Part shown: piece after piece, positions 9,497-18,666 of the stretch
Layout of the letters: each line of letters opens with the position of its first letter
How positions within the stretch are numbered: position 1 is the first letter of the stretch
Assembly (NCBI GenBank): GCA_910575435.1
Contig: CAJTGI010000005.1
Location: forward strand, 62,001 to 126,000
DNA from: Clostridiaceae bacterium
GTDB lineage: Bacteria > Bacillota > Clostridia > Lachnospirales > Lachnospiraceae
Length of the DNA: 64,000 bases
Direction: 5' to 3'
Made by a program: the position numbers and the translations under genes
The notes under the pieces: model-generated
Database searches by the model: none
Seen by the model: the letters and a program-made list of their open reading frames with translations, nothing else
What the model was told of the DNA's origin: nothing

Positions 9497-12400
9497 TCAA
9501 ACCTTTTTGTTGGCATAGAACGCCTCGATCTGCGCCTGCTCATAACTCAGTCCCCTCTGCTCCATCTTGGCGATCAGTTCCAGCATATTGCTGTAGTTGT
9601 AGGAGATGATCTTCTTAAACTTCGGCAAATAGTCGCTGAAATGTTCCAAGATCTCCCTGCCCCGCCCAGAGCCAGTGGCCGCTACATGCTCCTCAATCAT
9701 ATGCTTCAACTCCAGCACGTCATATTTTTCTGCCACCGGCTCGGAGGATACCAATTCTTTGTTTAGTTTCAGGTACAGGTCGCTGTTTTCATCCAGCACG
9801 TAGGCCACCCCGCCGCTCATCCCGGCGGCAAAGTTCTTCCCCGTAGAGCCAAGCACTGCCACCCGGCCGCCAGTCATATACTCGCAGCCGTGGTCCCCCA
9901 CGCCTTCTACCACCGCAGTGGCTCCGGAATTGCGCACGCAGAACCGCTCCCCGGCAATTCCGTTGATAAATGCCTTGCCGCTGGTTGCCCCGTAGAGTGC
10001 CACATTTCCTACGATAATATTCTCTTCTGCCTTAAAATGGGACCCCTCCGGGGGATAGACCACCAGCTTTCCGCCGGAAAGCCCTTTCCCCAGGTAGTCG
10101 TTAGAATCCCCCACCAGTTCCAGGGTCAGGCCCTTAGGGATAAAGGCGCCGAAACTCTGTCCGCCGCTGCCGTGGCATTCCACTGTCACGGTATCCTCTT
10201 CCAAAGAGTCCCCAAACCGCTTGGTAATCTCAGACCCCAAGATCGTTCCCAGAGTTCTGTCAATGTTGGTAACATTTGCCTTGATTTTTGCTTTCTCTCC
10301 CTTTGCCAAAGCCTTCTTTAACTTTGGCAGCAATTCCCGCTCATCCAGGGTTTTCTCCAAGCCAAAGTCATAGACATTCTTAGGAATGAATTTATTTTCT
10401 TTCCTCTCTGCGGCAAAGGTAGCGTCTAACATGCCGCCCAGATCCACCTGTCTCGGCGCATCCTCCCGCACTTTCAGAAAATCGGTGCGCCCGATCAGGT
10501 CATCCACCTTCTTCACGCCCAGCCTTGCCATATACTCCCGCAATTCCTGGGCAATGAACCGCATAAAATTCTCCACATACTCCGGCTTTCCCTTAAATCG
10601 CTTGCGCAGTTCCGGATTCTGGGTGGCAACCCCCACCGGGCAGGTATCCAGATTGCACACCCGCATCATCACGCAGCCCATGGTAATCAGGGGAGCCGTG
10701 GCAAACCCATATTCCTCTGCGCCCAGCAGAGCCGCAATCAGCACGTCCCGCCCCGTCATCAGCTTTCCGTCCGTCTCAATGCGAACCTTGGAGCGCAGGC
10801 CGTTCATAATCAAGGTCTGATGGGTCTCCGCCAGCCCCAGTTCCCAGGGAAGCCCCGCATTGTATATGGAACTTCTGGGAGCCGCGCCAGTACCGCCGTC
10901 ATAGCCGGAAATGAGAATCACCGCCGCACCTGCCTTCGCAACCCCCGCCGCCACGGTACCCACGCCAGCCTCGGACACCAGTTTCACAGATATTCTGGCA
11001 TCCCGGTTGCTGTTCTTTAAGTCATAGATTAACTGGGCCAGATCCTCAATAGAATAAATGTCATGGTGAGGCGGCGGGGAAATCAGGCTCACGCCAGGGG
11101 TGGAATGCCTTGTCTTCGCCACCCAGGGATACACCTTCCCCCCGGGCAGATGTCCTCCCTCGCCGGGCTTCGCCCCCTGAGCCATCTTAATCTGAATCTC
11201 CTTGGCGCTCACCAGGTAGCGTGACGTGACGCCGAACCGCCCGGAAGCCACCTGCTTGATGGCCGAGCAGCGGTCATTCTCCTCCCCCGCAGTGGCGAGA
11301 CGCTCCAAGCTCTCGCCGCCCTCGCCGCTATTGGACTTGCCGTGAAGGTGGTTCATGGCGATGGCCAGAGTCTCATGGGCCTCTTGGGAGATAGAGCCGT
11401 AAGACATGGCCCCGGTTTTGAAACGCTTCACGATCTCCTCCACGCTCTCCACCTGGTCAATGGAAATCCCCTTCTCGGGATAGGCAAAATCCAGCATGCT
11501 GCGGAGGGTCACAATATTTTCCCTCTCATCCACCGTCTTGGAATACATCTTGAACAGTTCGTAGTTCCCTGTCCAAGCTGATTGCTGCAGCAGATGGATG
11601 GTCTCGGGATTATATAAATGCTCCTCCTTATTTCCCCTAGCCTTATGCTGTCCCCTGTTTTCCAGGTTCAGGTCCACAGACAGCCCCAGGGGGTCAAAGG
11701 CCGTGGAGTGCTGGTCATTGACCTGCCCTTCTATATCTTCCAGAGTAATGCTTCCTGCGCAGGATACCGTATCCGTGAAGTATTCCTCCACCACGTCCTC
11801 GGAGATGCCGATGGCCTCAAATATCTTGGAACCCTGGTAGGACTGGATAGTAGAAATTCCCATCTTGGACGCAATCTTAACGATCCCGTGAATCACTGCG
11901 GAATCATAATCATTCACCGCCGCATAGTAATCCTTATCTAACATTCCATTGTCAATCAGCTCCTTGATGGTACTGTGGGCCAGATAGGGATTGATGGCGG
12001 CCGCGCCGTAGCCCAACAGGGTGGCGAAATGATGCACCTCCCTAGGCTCCGCCGTCTCAATAATCATCGCCACGCTCTCCCGCTTCTTCGTGGTCACCAG
12101 ATGCCGCTGCATGGTGGAAACCGCTAGCAGGGAGGGAATCGCCACATGGTTTTCATCCACGCCCCTGTCGCTCAGGATCAAGATATTCGCCCCGCCCTTA
12201 TAGGCCCTGTCAGCCTCCAGGCACAGATGGTCCAGCGCCTTTTTCAGAGAAGTGTTCTTATAGTACGTGATGGGAATCACCTCGCTCTGGAATCCATCTT
12301 TTTTGATATACTTAATCTTTAGCAAATCCGTATCCGATAGAATGGGATTATTCACCTTCAATACCTTGCAGTTTTCCGCCCCCTCCTGCAGCAGATTTCC

Positions 12401-14071
12401 ATCCTGGCCAATATAGACGCTGGTTGAAGTGACAATCTCCTCTCGGATGGCATCAATGGGGGGATTGGTCACCTGGGCGAATAATTGCTTAAAGTAATGA
12501 AACAATGGCTGGGGCTTGCTGGAAAGCATAGGAAGCGGGGAGTCCGTTCCCATGGAGGCGATGGGTTCCGCCCCATTCTGGGCCATGGGAAGGATGGAAG
12601 TCTTATACTCCTCAAAAGTATACCCGAAGGCCTTCTGCAATCTTGCCCGCTCCTCCCCGGATAATTCCTTCACCCTCTGGTTGGGAATCTGTAGTTCCTT
12701 CAATGTCACCAGATTGTTGTTGAGCCATTCGCCATAGGGCTGGCGGGAGGCATATTCCTCCTTCAGCACGTCATCCGCAATCAGCTCCCCCTTCACCGTA
12801 TCCACCAGAAGCATGCGCCCCGGGCGCAATCGGTCCTTTTTCACGATCTTCTCTGGGGGTATGTCAACCACGCCTACCTCGGAGGAAAGGATCAGCTGAT
12901 GGTCTGCGGTAATATAATACCGGGAGGGACGGAGGCCATTTCGATCTAGGACCGCCCCTATCACATCCCCATCGGAAAATAGAATAGACGCCGGGCCATC
13001 CCAGGGTTCCATCATCGTGGCATAATACTGATAGAAATCACGCTTCTTCTGGCTCATGCCCATATCATTTTCCCAGGGTTCCGGAATCGTAATCATCACC
13101 GCCTGGGGAAGGGGCATGCCGCTCATCACCAAAAATTCTAACGTATTGTCAAGCCTTGCGGAATCAGATCCGCCGGGATTCACCACGGGAAGGATTTTGT
13201 GCAATTCCTCGGACAGCAGGGGCGACTCCATCGTCTCCTCCCGGCCAAGCATCTTGTCAGCATTGCCCACGATGGTGTTAATCTCCCCGTTGTGGACGAT
13301 AAAGCGGTTGGGATGGGCCCTCTGCCAGCTTGGATTGGTGTTGGTACTGAATCGGGAGTGGACGGTGGCGATGGCGGACACGTAGTCCTGATCCTGCAAA
13401 TCCGCAAAAAACTGCCGCAGCTGCCCCACCAGGAACATTCCCTTGTACACGATGGTCCTGCTGGAAAAGGATACCACGTAGGTATCGTCATTGCTCTGCT
13501 CGAATACCCTTCTTGCCACATAGAGCTTCCTGTCAAAGTCCAGACCCCTCTCCACATCCTCCGGACGCTTTACGAAAGCCTGCATGATGCATGGCATGCA
13601 TTCCACCGCCTTGTGTCCCAGCACGTCGGGTGCCACCGGGACTTTTCGCCATCCCAGAAAGGCAAGCCCCTCCTTCTCTATAATGACTTCGAACATCTTC
13701 TTTGCCTGATTTTTCTTCAATTCATCCTGGGGAAAGAAAAACATGCCGATGCCGTAATCCCTCTCCTCTCCAAGATCAATCCCCAGAGGCTTTGCCGCCT
13801 TCTTAAAGAATTTGTGGGAGATCTGAAGCATGATTCCCACGCCATCTCCCGTCTTTCCCTCCCCGTCCTTTCCGGCACGGTGCTCCAGTTTCTCCACGAT
13901 ATCCAGAGCGCCGGAAACGGTATCGTGGGTCTTATTTCCTTTAATATTGACAATGGCGCCAATTCCGCAGTTATCATGCTCAAATCTGGGATCATACAAA
14001 CCTCTTCTCTCATGATCCACTGCCGCCCTAGCCCCTGCTAAGGCATCTCCATCCATCACTTTCCTCTCCAT
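9497..14071 (-). CDS. gltB: Glutamate synthase, large subunit
   Basis: The alpha subunit of glutamate synthase: it hydrolyses glutamine and transfers ammonia to 2-oxoglutarate, giving two glutamates. The 1524-residue protein contains an N-terminal class II amidotransferase domain whose predicted catalytic Cys is residue 35 in DNCGIGAIV, implying removal of a 34-residue propeptide as in other GltB proteins. A central domain, the FMN-binding synthase domain (about 830-1200) and a C-terminal GXGXG beta-helix follow. The 3Fe-4S cluster motif is visible as C-x5-C-x4-C in CVMMRVCNLDTC. AGGAGG lies ten bases before the ATG. It heads the gltB-gltD operon; its leader holds a promoter, a terminator-like hairpin and a short ORF, suggesting attenuation. 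Confidence 0.97.
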   Translation of the reverse strand: MERKVMDGDALAGARAAVDHERRGLYDPRFEHDNCGIGAIVNIKGNKTHDTVSGALDIVEKLEHRAGKDGEGKTGDGVGIMLQISHKFFKKAAKPLGIDLGEERDYGIGMFFFPQDELKKNQAKKMFEVIIEKEGLAFLGWRKVPVAPDVLGHKAVECMPCIMQAFVKRPEDVERGLDFDRKLYVARRVFEQSNDDTYVVSFSSRTIVYKGMFLVGQLRQFFADLQDQDYVSAIATVHSRFSTNTNPSWQRAHPNRFIVHNGEINTIVGNADKMLGREETMESPLLSEELHKILPVVNPGGSDSARLDNTLEFLVMSGMPLPQAVMITIPEPWENDMGMSQKKRDFYQYYATMMEPWDGPASILFSDGDVIGAVLDRNGLRPSRYYITADHQLILSSEVGVVDIPPEKIVKKDRLRPGRMLLVDTVKGELIADDVLKEEYASRQPYGEWLNNNLVTLKELQIPNQRVKELSGEERARLQKAFGYTFEEYKTSILPMAQNGAEPIASMGTDSPLPMLSSKPQPLFHYFKQLFAQVTNPPIDAIREEIVTSTSVYIGQDGNLLQEGAENCKVLKVNNPILSDTDLLKIKYIKKDGFQSEVIPITYYKNTSLKKALDHLCLEADRAYKGGANILILSDRGVDENHVAIPSLLAVSTMQRHLVTTKKRESVAMIIETAEPREVHHFATLLGYGAAAINPYLAHSTIKELIDNGMLDKDYYAAVNDYDSAVIHGIVKIASKMGISTIQSYQGSKIFEAIGISEDVVEEYFTDTVSCAGSITLEDIEGQVNDQHSTAFDPLGLSVDLNLENRGQHKARGNKEEHLYNPETIHLLQQSAWTGNYELFKMYSKTVDERENIVTLRSMLDFAYPEKGISIDQVESVEEIVKRFKTGAMSYGSISQEAHETLAIAMNHLHGKSNSGEGGESLERLATAGEENDRCSAIKQVASGRFGVTSRYLVSAKEIQIKMAQGAKPGEGGHLPGGKVYPWVAKTRHSTPGVSLISPPPHHDIYSIEDLAQLIYDLKNSNRDARISVKLVSEAGVGTVAAGVAKAGAAVILISGYDGGTGAAPRSSIYNAGLPWELGLAETHQTLIMNGLRSKVRIETDGKLMTGRDVLIAALLGAEEYGFATAPLITMGCVMMRVCNLDTCPVGVATQNPELRKRFKGKPEYVENFMRFIAQELREYMARLGVKKVDDLIGRTDFLKVREDAPRQVDLGGMLDATFAAERKENKFIPKNVYDFGLEKTLDERELLPKLKKALAKGEKAKIKANVTNIDRTLGTILGSEITKRFGDSLEEDTVTVECHGSGGQSFGAFIPKGLTLELVGDSNDYLGKGLSGGKLVVYPPEGSHFKAEENIIVGNVALYGATSGKAFINGIAGERFCVRNSGATAVVEGVGDHGCEYMTGGRVAVLGSTGKNFAAGMSGGVAYVLDENSDLYLKLNKELVSSEPVAEKYDVLELKHMIEEHVAATGSGRGREILEHFSDYLPKFKKIISYNYSNMLELIAKMEQRGLSYEQAQIEAFYANKKV

Positions 14072-14102
14072 GATGCCACTTCCTCCTTACCATATAGCTT
14101 TT

Positions 14103-14153
14103 CTAATAAAAAAGAGTCCAGCAAACATGCGTCTGCTGAACCCCTTTGTTCAT
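14103..14153 (-). CDS. Possible leader peptide upstream of gltB
   Basis: A 16-codon ORF in the short leader of gltB, reading MNKGVQQTHVCWTLFY. It includes two adjacent CAG glutamine codons, and most of its coding sequence forms the terminator-like hairpin at 14108-14141. The predicted transcription start lies only a few bases before its ATG, and no ribosome binding site is visible, so translation would have to be leaderless or weak. The arrangement resembles an attenuation peptide sensing glutamine supply, but this is inference from position and codon content only. Confidence 0.35.
   Translation of the reverse strand: MNKGVQQTHVCWTLFY
14108..14141 (-). terminator. Terminator-like hairpin in the gltB leader
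   Basis: On the minus strand GTTCAGCA (14134-14141) pairs with TGCTGGAC (14116-14123), with one G-U pair, and is followed by TCTTTTTT. It is 36 bases before the gltB start and downstream of the predicted gltB promoter, so it could act as an attenuator. Confidence 0.75.
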
Positions 14154-14164
14154 CAACTGGGTAC

Positions 14165-14193
14165 AGTATATCTGATGTATCTTGAAAAAGCAA
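14165..14193 (-). promoter_or_regulatory. Predicted gltB promoter
   Basis: TTGCTT (14188-14193) and TATACT (14165-14170) on the minus strand with a 17-base spacer. The start point would be near 14158, just upstream of the attenuator-like hairpin. The rest of the 14166-14350 gap is AT-rich and shows nothing else I can support. Confidence 0.55.
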
Positions 14194-14350
14194 GATTATT
14201 TTGCAAATCATTCATATATTTTAATAAAATAAAGAAAAACACAAAATAACTTTATTTTATTAAGCAACTTTCCCTCCATTGTCTTCGTCTTATCTCTGCT
14301 TCCCCGCACTATTTTGTGCATTCCAAGTTTCATTTAGAACTGCTTTCATG

Positions 14351-15337
14351 TCAGCCCTTTGCTTTGGCAGAGAGAAAATCCACCAGAAGAAGTTCCACCC
14401 CGATCCGGTCCTGTATCTTCCCCTGCTTGAAATCATAATCCGTATCCACACAGGCAGCGAACATCTCCTTTAACTGCTTTCTGGAAAAATGCCGGCACTG
14501 GGCCTGGTATTTTCCCACAGAGAAGGGAGGAATGCCCAATTTTTTCGCCAAATCCTGCTTCGTCAGGTTCCCGGAAGCCGACTTTACTTGCAATAGGATG
14601 CGAAAATGTCGGCTGAGCAGATACAGGATGGATGCAGGGCTCTCTTTTAATTCCAGCAGGTCATGATACAATTTCATCGTCTCCTGCTTTTTCCCGCTGG
14701 CAACCGCATCCAGCATCTTGAATATCTGCCCCGTCACCTGAACGCTGCAAACGGCGTCAATATCCGTCTTAGCGACCTCCTCTCTGCCATAGGTGTAGGC
14801 AATCAGCTTCTCCAGTTCATTCTGAAGATTCACCAGGGAATGATCCACCTGCTCCAGCAGATAATCCGCCGTGCTCTCCCGAATCTTCTTCCCCGCCTTC
14901 TGCAGCTCCATGGCCACGAACTTCTTCGTCTCCCCGGCGCTCATGGCATTCATTTCCACGGAAAGCCCATTCTTCTGAACATATTTGTAAAGCTTGCTTC
15001 TCTTGTCCACCTCCTTTTCCACAAAGAGGAAAATCGTGGTATCAGGAAATTCAGAAATCATGTCAGAAAGCTCATTCGCCTTCTTGAACAGGCGGGTATC
15101 CTCCATCAGAATCAGACGGTATTCCCCGAAAAAGGGCAGGGTCTGAGCCATCTCCCTCACCTGGTAAAGATCTATGCCATCTCCCTGATAGGCGGTGAAA
15201 TTCATCTCATCCTCCCCGTCCAGCACCGCTTTCTTTAACTGGTCCCGATAGAGGCGCACTAGATATTCTTCCTCCCCATACAGCAAATATGCCCGGTGGA
15301 AGAATTGATTTCTGATATCTTCTTTTAACCGCTTCAT
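14351..15337 (-). CDS. holA: DNA polymerase III subunit delta
   Basis: Clamp-loader delta subunit, which opens the beta sliding clamp during replication. The 328-residue protein matches the family in length and layout: an N-terminal AAA+-like domain beginning YLLYGEEEYLVR, the segment LILMEDTRLFKKANELSD, a lid region, and a C-terminal helical domain with LLELKESPASILYLLSRHFRILLQVK. The P-loop is degenerate, as usual for delta. The start is the ATG at 15337; only a weak purine-rich site (GAGGGAGAGG) lies upstream. A gap of 120 bases separates it from the aminotransferase gene. Confidence 0.92.
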   Translation of the reverse strand: MKRLKEDIRNQFFHRAYLLYGEEEYLVRLYRDQLKKAVLDGEDEMNFTAYQGDGIDLYQVREMAQTLPFFGEYRLILMEDTRLFKKANELSDMISEFPDTTIFLFVEKEVDKRSKLYKYVQKNGLSVEMNAMSAGETKKFVAMELQKAGKKIRESTADYLLEQVDHSLVNLQNELEKLIAYTYGREEVAKTDIDAVCSVQVTGQIFKMLDAVASGKKQETMKLYHDLLELKESPASILYLLSRHFRILLQVKSASGNLTKQDLAKKLGIPPFSVGKYQAQCRHFSRKQLKEMFAACVDTDYDFKQGKIQDRIGVELLLVDFLSAKAKG

Positions 15338-15458
15338 GCTTCCTCTCCCTCCATCTTGTCCGCAATCCCAATGCCCCGCTTTCGGAGATGCATTTCCCAG
15401 TCACGATTCACAGCCATTCATCCTCTCCCGGGATATCCCCTCGATTCATCAGCATAGG

Positions 15459-16655
15459 CTATAGGATTCTCAAGGCATCCATAAACGCCTCTCCCATGTC
15501 TGCCTTCAAAGAAATTCCCTTGCCGACAAGCACCTCCGTGAGCGCCTTCAATGTGGCCGCCACATCCTCCACATTGGCATTATTTCCCATATGACCAATG
15601 CGGAGGACTTTTCCCTTTAATGATCCGATGCTTCCAGAAATCAAGATATGGTGTTCCTCCATCATCTCCTTTAAGATCTCCCCATCGGTGATGCCCTGCG
15701 GCACCTCCACCGCCGTCACCGTGGAGGCAAATCCCTCCCGCAGATACAGGGACAGTCCCGCCGCCTCCACGGCAACCCGCACAGCCTCTGCAATCTTCTG
15801 ATGGCGCAGTTGAAAGGAATCATCCACGATATAATCCTCCAGAGCCGCCCGCAACCCATAGATATCGCTGACAGGCTGGGTATAGGGAAAATGCATCTCC
15901 TCGTAATACTTTTCAAAGGAGAGGAGATTGGCATAAAAGGAGGCAATGGGAGCCTTCCTCTGGTGCATGGCCCGTGCCCCATCGGGGCTGACGCCCACCA
16001 TGGTAAGCCCAGACGGTGCCGAGAGTGCCTTCTGGGAACCCCCGCACAGGATATCAATCTCCGCCTCGTCCATCTCCAACGCCTCCGCAAACATCCCGGT
16101 CACGGAGTCCACCACCGTAAGGATTCCGAAAGATTTTAGCAAAGGACACAGCGCATCCACCGGATTCAGCACCCCGCTGGGGGTATCGCTGTGAACCAGC
16201 GTGGCATATTTAAAATCATGGTCTCCTTCCAGATAATCCTTCAATTCCTGCGGGGAAATGGGCCTGCGGTAATCAAACTCTACAATTACCGGAATCCCGC
16301 CATATAGGGAGACGAAGTCTGCGAACCCTCTGCCAAAGACACCGTTGTCCAGCACCAGCACCCGGTCTCCCGGTTCCGTGAGGGAAGCGCAGGCCGCCTC
16401 CAGCCCCAGAATCCCTTCCCCATTCATAATGTAAAAAGGATGCTTCGTTCCCAGGCACTTTCCCAATCGCCCGCAAGTCTCCCGATAGAAGTCAAAGAAT
16501 CTTTGATCTGCAATGGGACTGGTCACATTGTAGGCCCGAACCGCCCGCACATTTTCCGAAACCTGGGTAGGCCCAGGCGTCATCATAAGTAATTCCCGCT
16601 CCTCCCACTCCGGATGCTCCACCTTAACGCCCAACTCCAAAAATTCTCTATCCAT
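15459..16655 (-). CDS. Class V aminotransferase (alanine-glyoxylate/serine-pyruvate type)
   Basis: A PLP-dependent aminotransferase of fold type I, class V. The 398-residue product has the family start MMTPGPTQVSENV, the PLP-phosphate region and the lysine for the Schiff base in CGGSQKALSAPSGL near residue 200; the C-terminal small domain with IGHMGNNA is present. Relatives act on alanine/glyoxylate, serine/pyruvate or ureidoglycine; the substrate cannot be fixed here. GGGGAT lies about seven bases before the ATG. It lies between holA and lexA on the same strand without obvious functional connection to either. Confidence 0.88.
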   Translation of the reverse strand: MDREFLELGVKVEHPEWEERELLMMTPGPTQVSENVRAVRAYNVTSPIADQRFFDFYRETCGRLGKCLGTKHPFYIMNGEGILGLEAACASLTEPGDRVLVLDNGVFGRGFADFVSLYGGIPVIVEFDYRRPISPQELKDYLEGDHDFKYATLVHSDTPSGVLNPVDALCPLLKSFGILTVVDSVTGMFAEALEMDEAEIDILCGGSQKALSAPSGLTMVGVSPDGARAMHQRKAPIASFYANLLSFEKYYEEMHFPYTQPVSDIYGLRAALEDYIVDDSFQLRHQKIAEAVRVAVEAAGLSLYLREGFASTVTAVEVPQGITDGEILKEMMEEHHILISGSIGSLKGKVLRIGHMGNNANVEDVAATLKALTEVLVGKGISLKADMGEAFMDALRIL

Positions 16656-16814
16656 AAGCTATATCCCCATGCCTTTCCATCCTTTGCCGTATTTGCTGCG
16701 CATATCCATATTTGCCAATCACTTTTTGCCGATTCCCCCCCACGAAGGAAAGCCCAAGCATCCAGCCGGGCCAGAAAAAGGATACGGCAATCTTAAATGC
16801 AGGAACCACAGCCA

Positions 16815-17429
16815 TCAATATTTACGGTACAGGCCCACCACTTTGCCCAGAACCTCCACCTGATCCACGATAATAGGCTCCATGGCATCATTTTCCGGCT
16901 GCAGCCGATAGTGACCGTCTTCCTTGTAAAAAGTTTTCACCGTGGCAGAATCCTCCACCAGCGCCACAACGATTTCCCCGTTGCAAGCCGTCTGCTGCTC
17001 TCTCACCAGAATCCTGTCCCCATCATAGATTCCCACGTTGACCATGCTTTCCCCCCGCACGTTGAGCATAAAGGCATTGCCGTTAGGCAGATCCTCCGGG
17101 AGCATGGGGAAATACCCCTCAATATTCTGCTCCGCAAAGATTGGCTCCCCCGCAGCAATCTGCCCCACGATGGGGACGTTTACGATCTCCCGCCTGGCCA
17201 GGTTAAAGTCATCATCCAGAATCTCTATAGCCCTGGGCTTAGTGGGGTCCCGGCGGATAAATCCATTTTTTTCCAAAGTCTCCAAATGGGAATGCACGGA
17301 GGACGTGGACTTTAGATGCACCGCATCGCAAATTTCCCGCACTGCGGGAGGATACCCCTTTGCTAAGATCTCCTGCTTGATATATGCCAAAATCTCTTCC
17401 TGCTTTTTCGAAATTTTTCCTTCTGCCAT
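16815..17429 (-). CDS. lexA: SOS repressor LexA
   Basis: Transcriptional repressor of the DNA-damage response, inactivated by RecA-stimulated self-cleavage. The 204-residue product has an N-terminal winged helix (ISKKQEEILAYIKQ, then TSSVHSHLETLEKNGFI), the Ala-Gly cleavage site in GQIAAGEPI, the catalytic Ser in GESMVNVGI and the catalytic Lys in SATVKTFYK. The ATG at 17429 is chosen because the domain starts at MAEGKISKKQ and TGAGGT lies six bases upstream; longer starts have no ribosome binding site. A LexA box overlaps its predicted promoter, indicating autorepression. Confidence 0.96.
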   Translation of the reverse strand: MAEGKISKKQEEILAYIKQEILAKGYPPAVREICDAVHLKSTSSVHSHLETLEKNGFIRRDPTKPRAIEILDDDFNLARREIVNVPIVGQIAAGEPIFAEQNIEGYFPMLPEDLPNGNAFMLNVRGESMVNVGIYDGDRILVREQQTACNGEIVVALVEDSATVKTFYKEDGHYRLQPENDAMEPIIVDQVEVLGKVVGLYRKY

Positions 17430-17562
17430 ATTTAACCTCATTTCTGCGCTGACAATGCACATTCTGCCATTCCGTGCGACAGCGCCGGCACGGATGGATT
17501 CTTTGGTTGCCATTCAAAGCAACATCCTCTTCCTGAATCTGCACATTATTTCTGTTTCATAT

Positions 17563-17591
17563 AGCATACCACATTCATTGACATATGTCAA
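17563..17591 (-). promoter_or_regulatory. Predicted lexA promoter
   Basis: TTGACA (17586-17591) and TATGCT (17563-17568) on the minus strand with a 17-base spacer. Confidence 0.8.
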
Positions 17592-17602
17592 ACAGATGTT
17601 CG
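17589..17602 (-). promoter_or_regulatory. LexA operator (Firmicutes SOS box)
   Basis: CGAACATCTGTTTG matches the Bacillus/Clostridia SOS box CGAAC-N4-GTTYG closely. It overlaps the -35 element of the predicted lexA promoter, so bound LexA would block its own transcription. Confidence 0.85.
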
Positions 17603-17638
17603 ATTTTTATTGGCTGATTCCTATTCACGACCAGCCAG

Positions 17639-17989
17639 TTATGAATTTAATGCCTCCGGCGACACGACTTTGCCGTCGCTCCAAATGCGCTCCAAGTCAT
17701 AAAACAGCCTGTCTTCCCGGTTAAATACATGCACCACCACATCGCCATAGTCCAGCAATACCCAACTGCTGTTCCGATTCCCCTCGATGCGCTTCACCTG
17801 ATAGCCCGCCTGATTCATCTTCTCCTGTACATTCTCCATCAGGGCATTAATCTGGGGCTGGCTTCCGCCATTGGCAATAATAAAATAATCAGCCATAATG
17901 GAAATATGCCCAATCTCCAAAATCCTGATATCCTCCCCCTTCTTTTCATCCAGTGCCTGATACACGATTTTCGCCATCTCTCTGCTCAT
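17639..17989 (-). CDS. rsfS: Ribosomal silencing factor RsfS
   Basis: Binds ribosomal protein L14 on the 50S subunit and blocks joining of the subunits when nutrients are short. The 116-residue product has the usual size and the family segments ADYFIIANGGSQPQINAL, SSWVLLDYGDVVVHVF and LFYDLERIW. It follows yqeK by 55 bases on the same strand, as in many Firmicutes. The reading frame is complete. Confidence 0.94.
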   Translation of the reverse strand: MSREMAKIVYQALDEKKGEDIRILEIGHISIMADYFIIANGGSQPQINALMENVQEKMNQAGYQVKRIEGNRNSSWVLLDYGDVVVHVFNREDRLFYDLERIWSDGKVVSPEALNS

Positions 17990-18044
17990 AGTCTGCCTTC
18001 CTTTCTTTCATATAATGAATTTCGTATCAAATCATTGACAGTTC

Positions 18045-18635
18045 TCATCTGCGCTCCCACACTTCCCGATAAAAATCATAGGCATCCGCCGTATAGTGGT
18101 CTATGGTCTGTCCCCCCCCGTCCCTTTGCCGCAGATAGGACAGCGTATGGAAGAGAATCAGATACATGGCCTCATCCAAATCCCGAAACGCAGCCCGGCG
18201 GACTTCCTCCATATGGGGCAGCATCTTTCTTCCCGGCTCGATATAGTCCGCAATAAACAAAATCTTTTCCAGGCCGCTCATCCCCGGCTTTCCCGTGGTA
18301 TGCCACCGGATGGCCGAAAGCACGCCCTCCTGCTCCACACCATATCGCTCCTTAGCAAAATGCGCGCCTACTTTCGCATGGAGTAGGGAAGGATTCGCTT
18401 GTTCCGTCTCGCTGTATCGGATGCCATTCTTCTTGCAAATGGATAGCATTTCCTCCCCAGACAAATACTTGGCGCAGTCATGCAACATGCCGGCATACCC
18501 TGCCAGCGTCACATCTTCCCCAAAGCACATCGCCATTGCCTGGGCTGTATATCGAACCCCAAGAGTGTGCTGGAATCTCTTTTTTCTCAGGATCTGTTCT
18601 AATTCTTCCTGTATGTCCTCTAATGTTTTCTTCAT
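18045..18635 (-). CDS. yqeK: HD-domain dinucleoside tetraphosphatase YqeK
   Basis: HD-domain phosphohydrolase; characterised YqeK enzymes hydrolyse diadenosine tetraphosphate symmetrically. The 196-residue product shows the His/Asp metal ligands: RFQHTLGVR, then GMLHDCAKYLS near residue 55, then HAKVGAHFAKE and RWHTTGKPGMS. The ATG at 18635 has GGGAGAG six bases upstream and is preferred to an upstream in-frame start at 18677 that lies inside nadD. It follows nadD by 31 bases in the yhbY-nadD-yqeK-rsfS block. Confidence 0.93.
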   Translation of the reverse strand: MKKTLEDIQEELEQILRKKRFQHTLGVRYTAQAMAMCFGEDVTLAGYAGMLHDCAKYLSGEEMLSICKKNGIRYSETEQANPSLLHAKVGAHFAKERYGVEQEGVLSAIRWHTTGKPGMSGLEKILFIADYIEPGRKMLPHMEEVRRAAFRDLDEAMYLILFHTLSYLRQRDGGGQTIDHYTADAYDFYREVWERR

Positions 18636-18666
18636 GATAACTCTCCCTGCTAGCAGCAACCCATAG

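Noticed and set aside
9890-14041. Plus-strand open frames opposite gltB
   Set aside because: GC-rich antisense frames of a well-supported gene; no start signals or recognisable motifs.
14072-14350. T-box or known riboswitch upstream of gltB
   Set aside because: No T-box sequence (TGGNACC) and no recognisable aptamer; only a short leader and hairpin.
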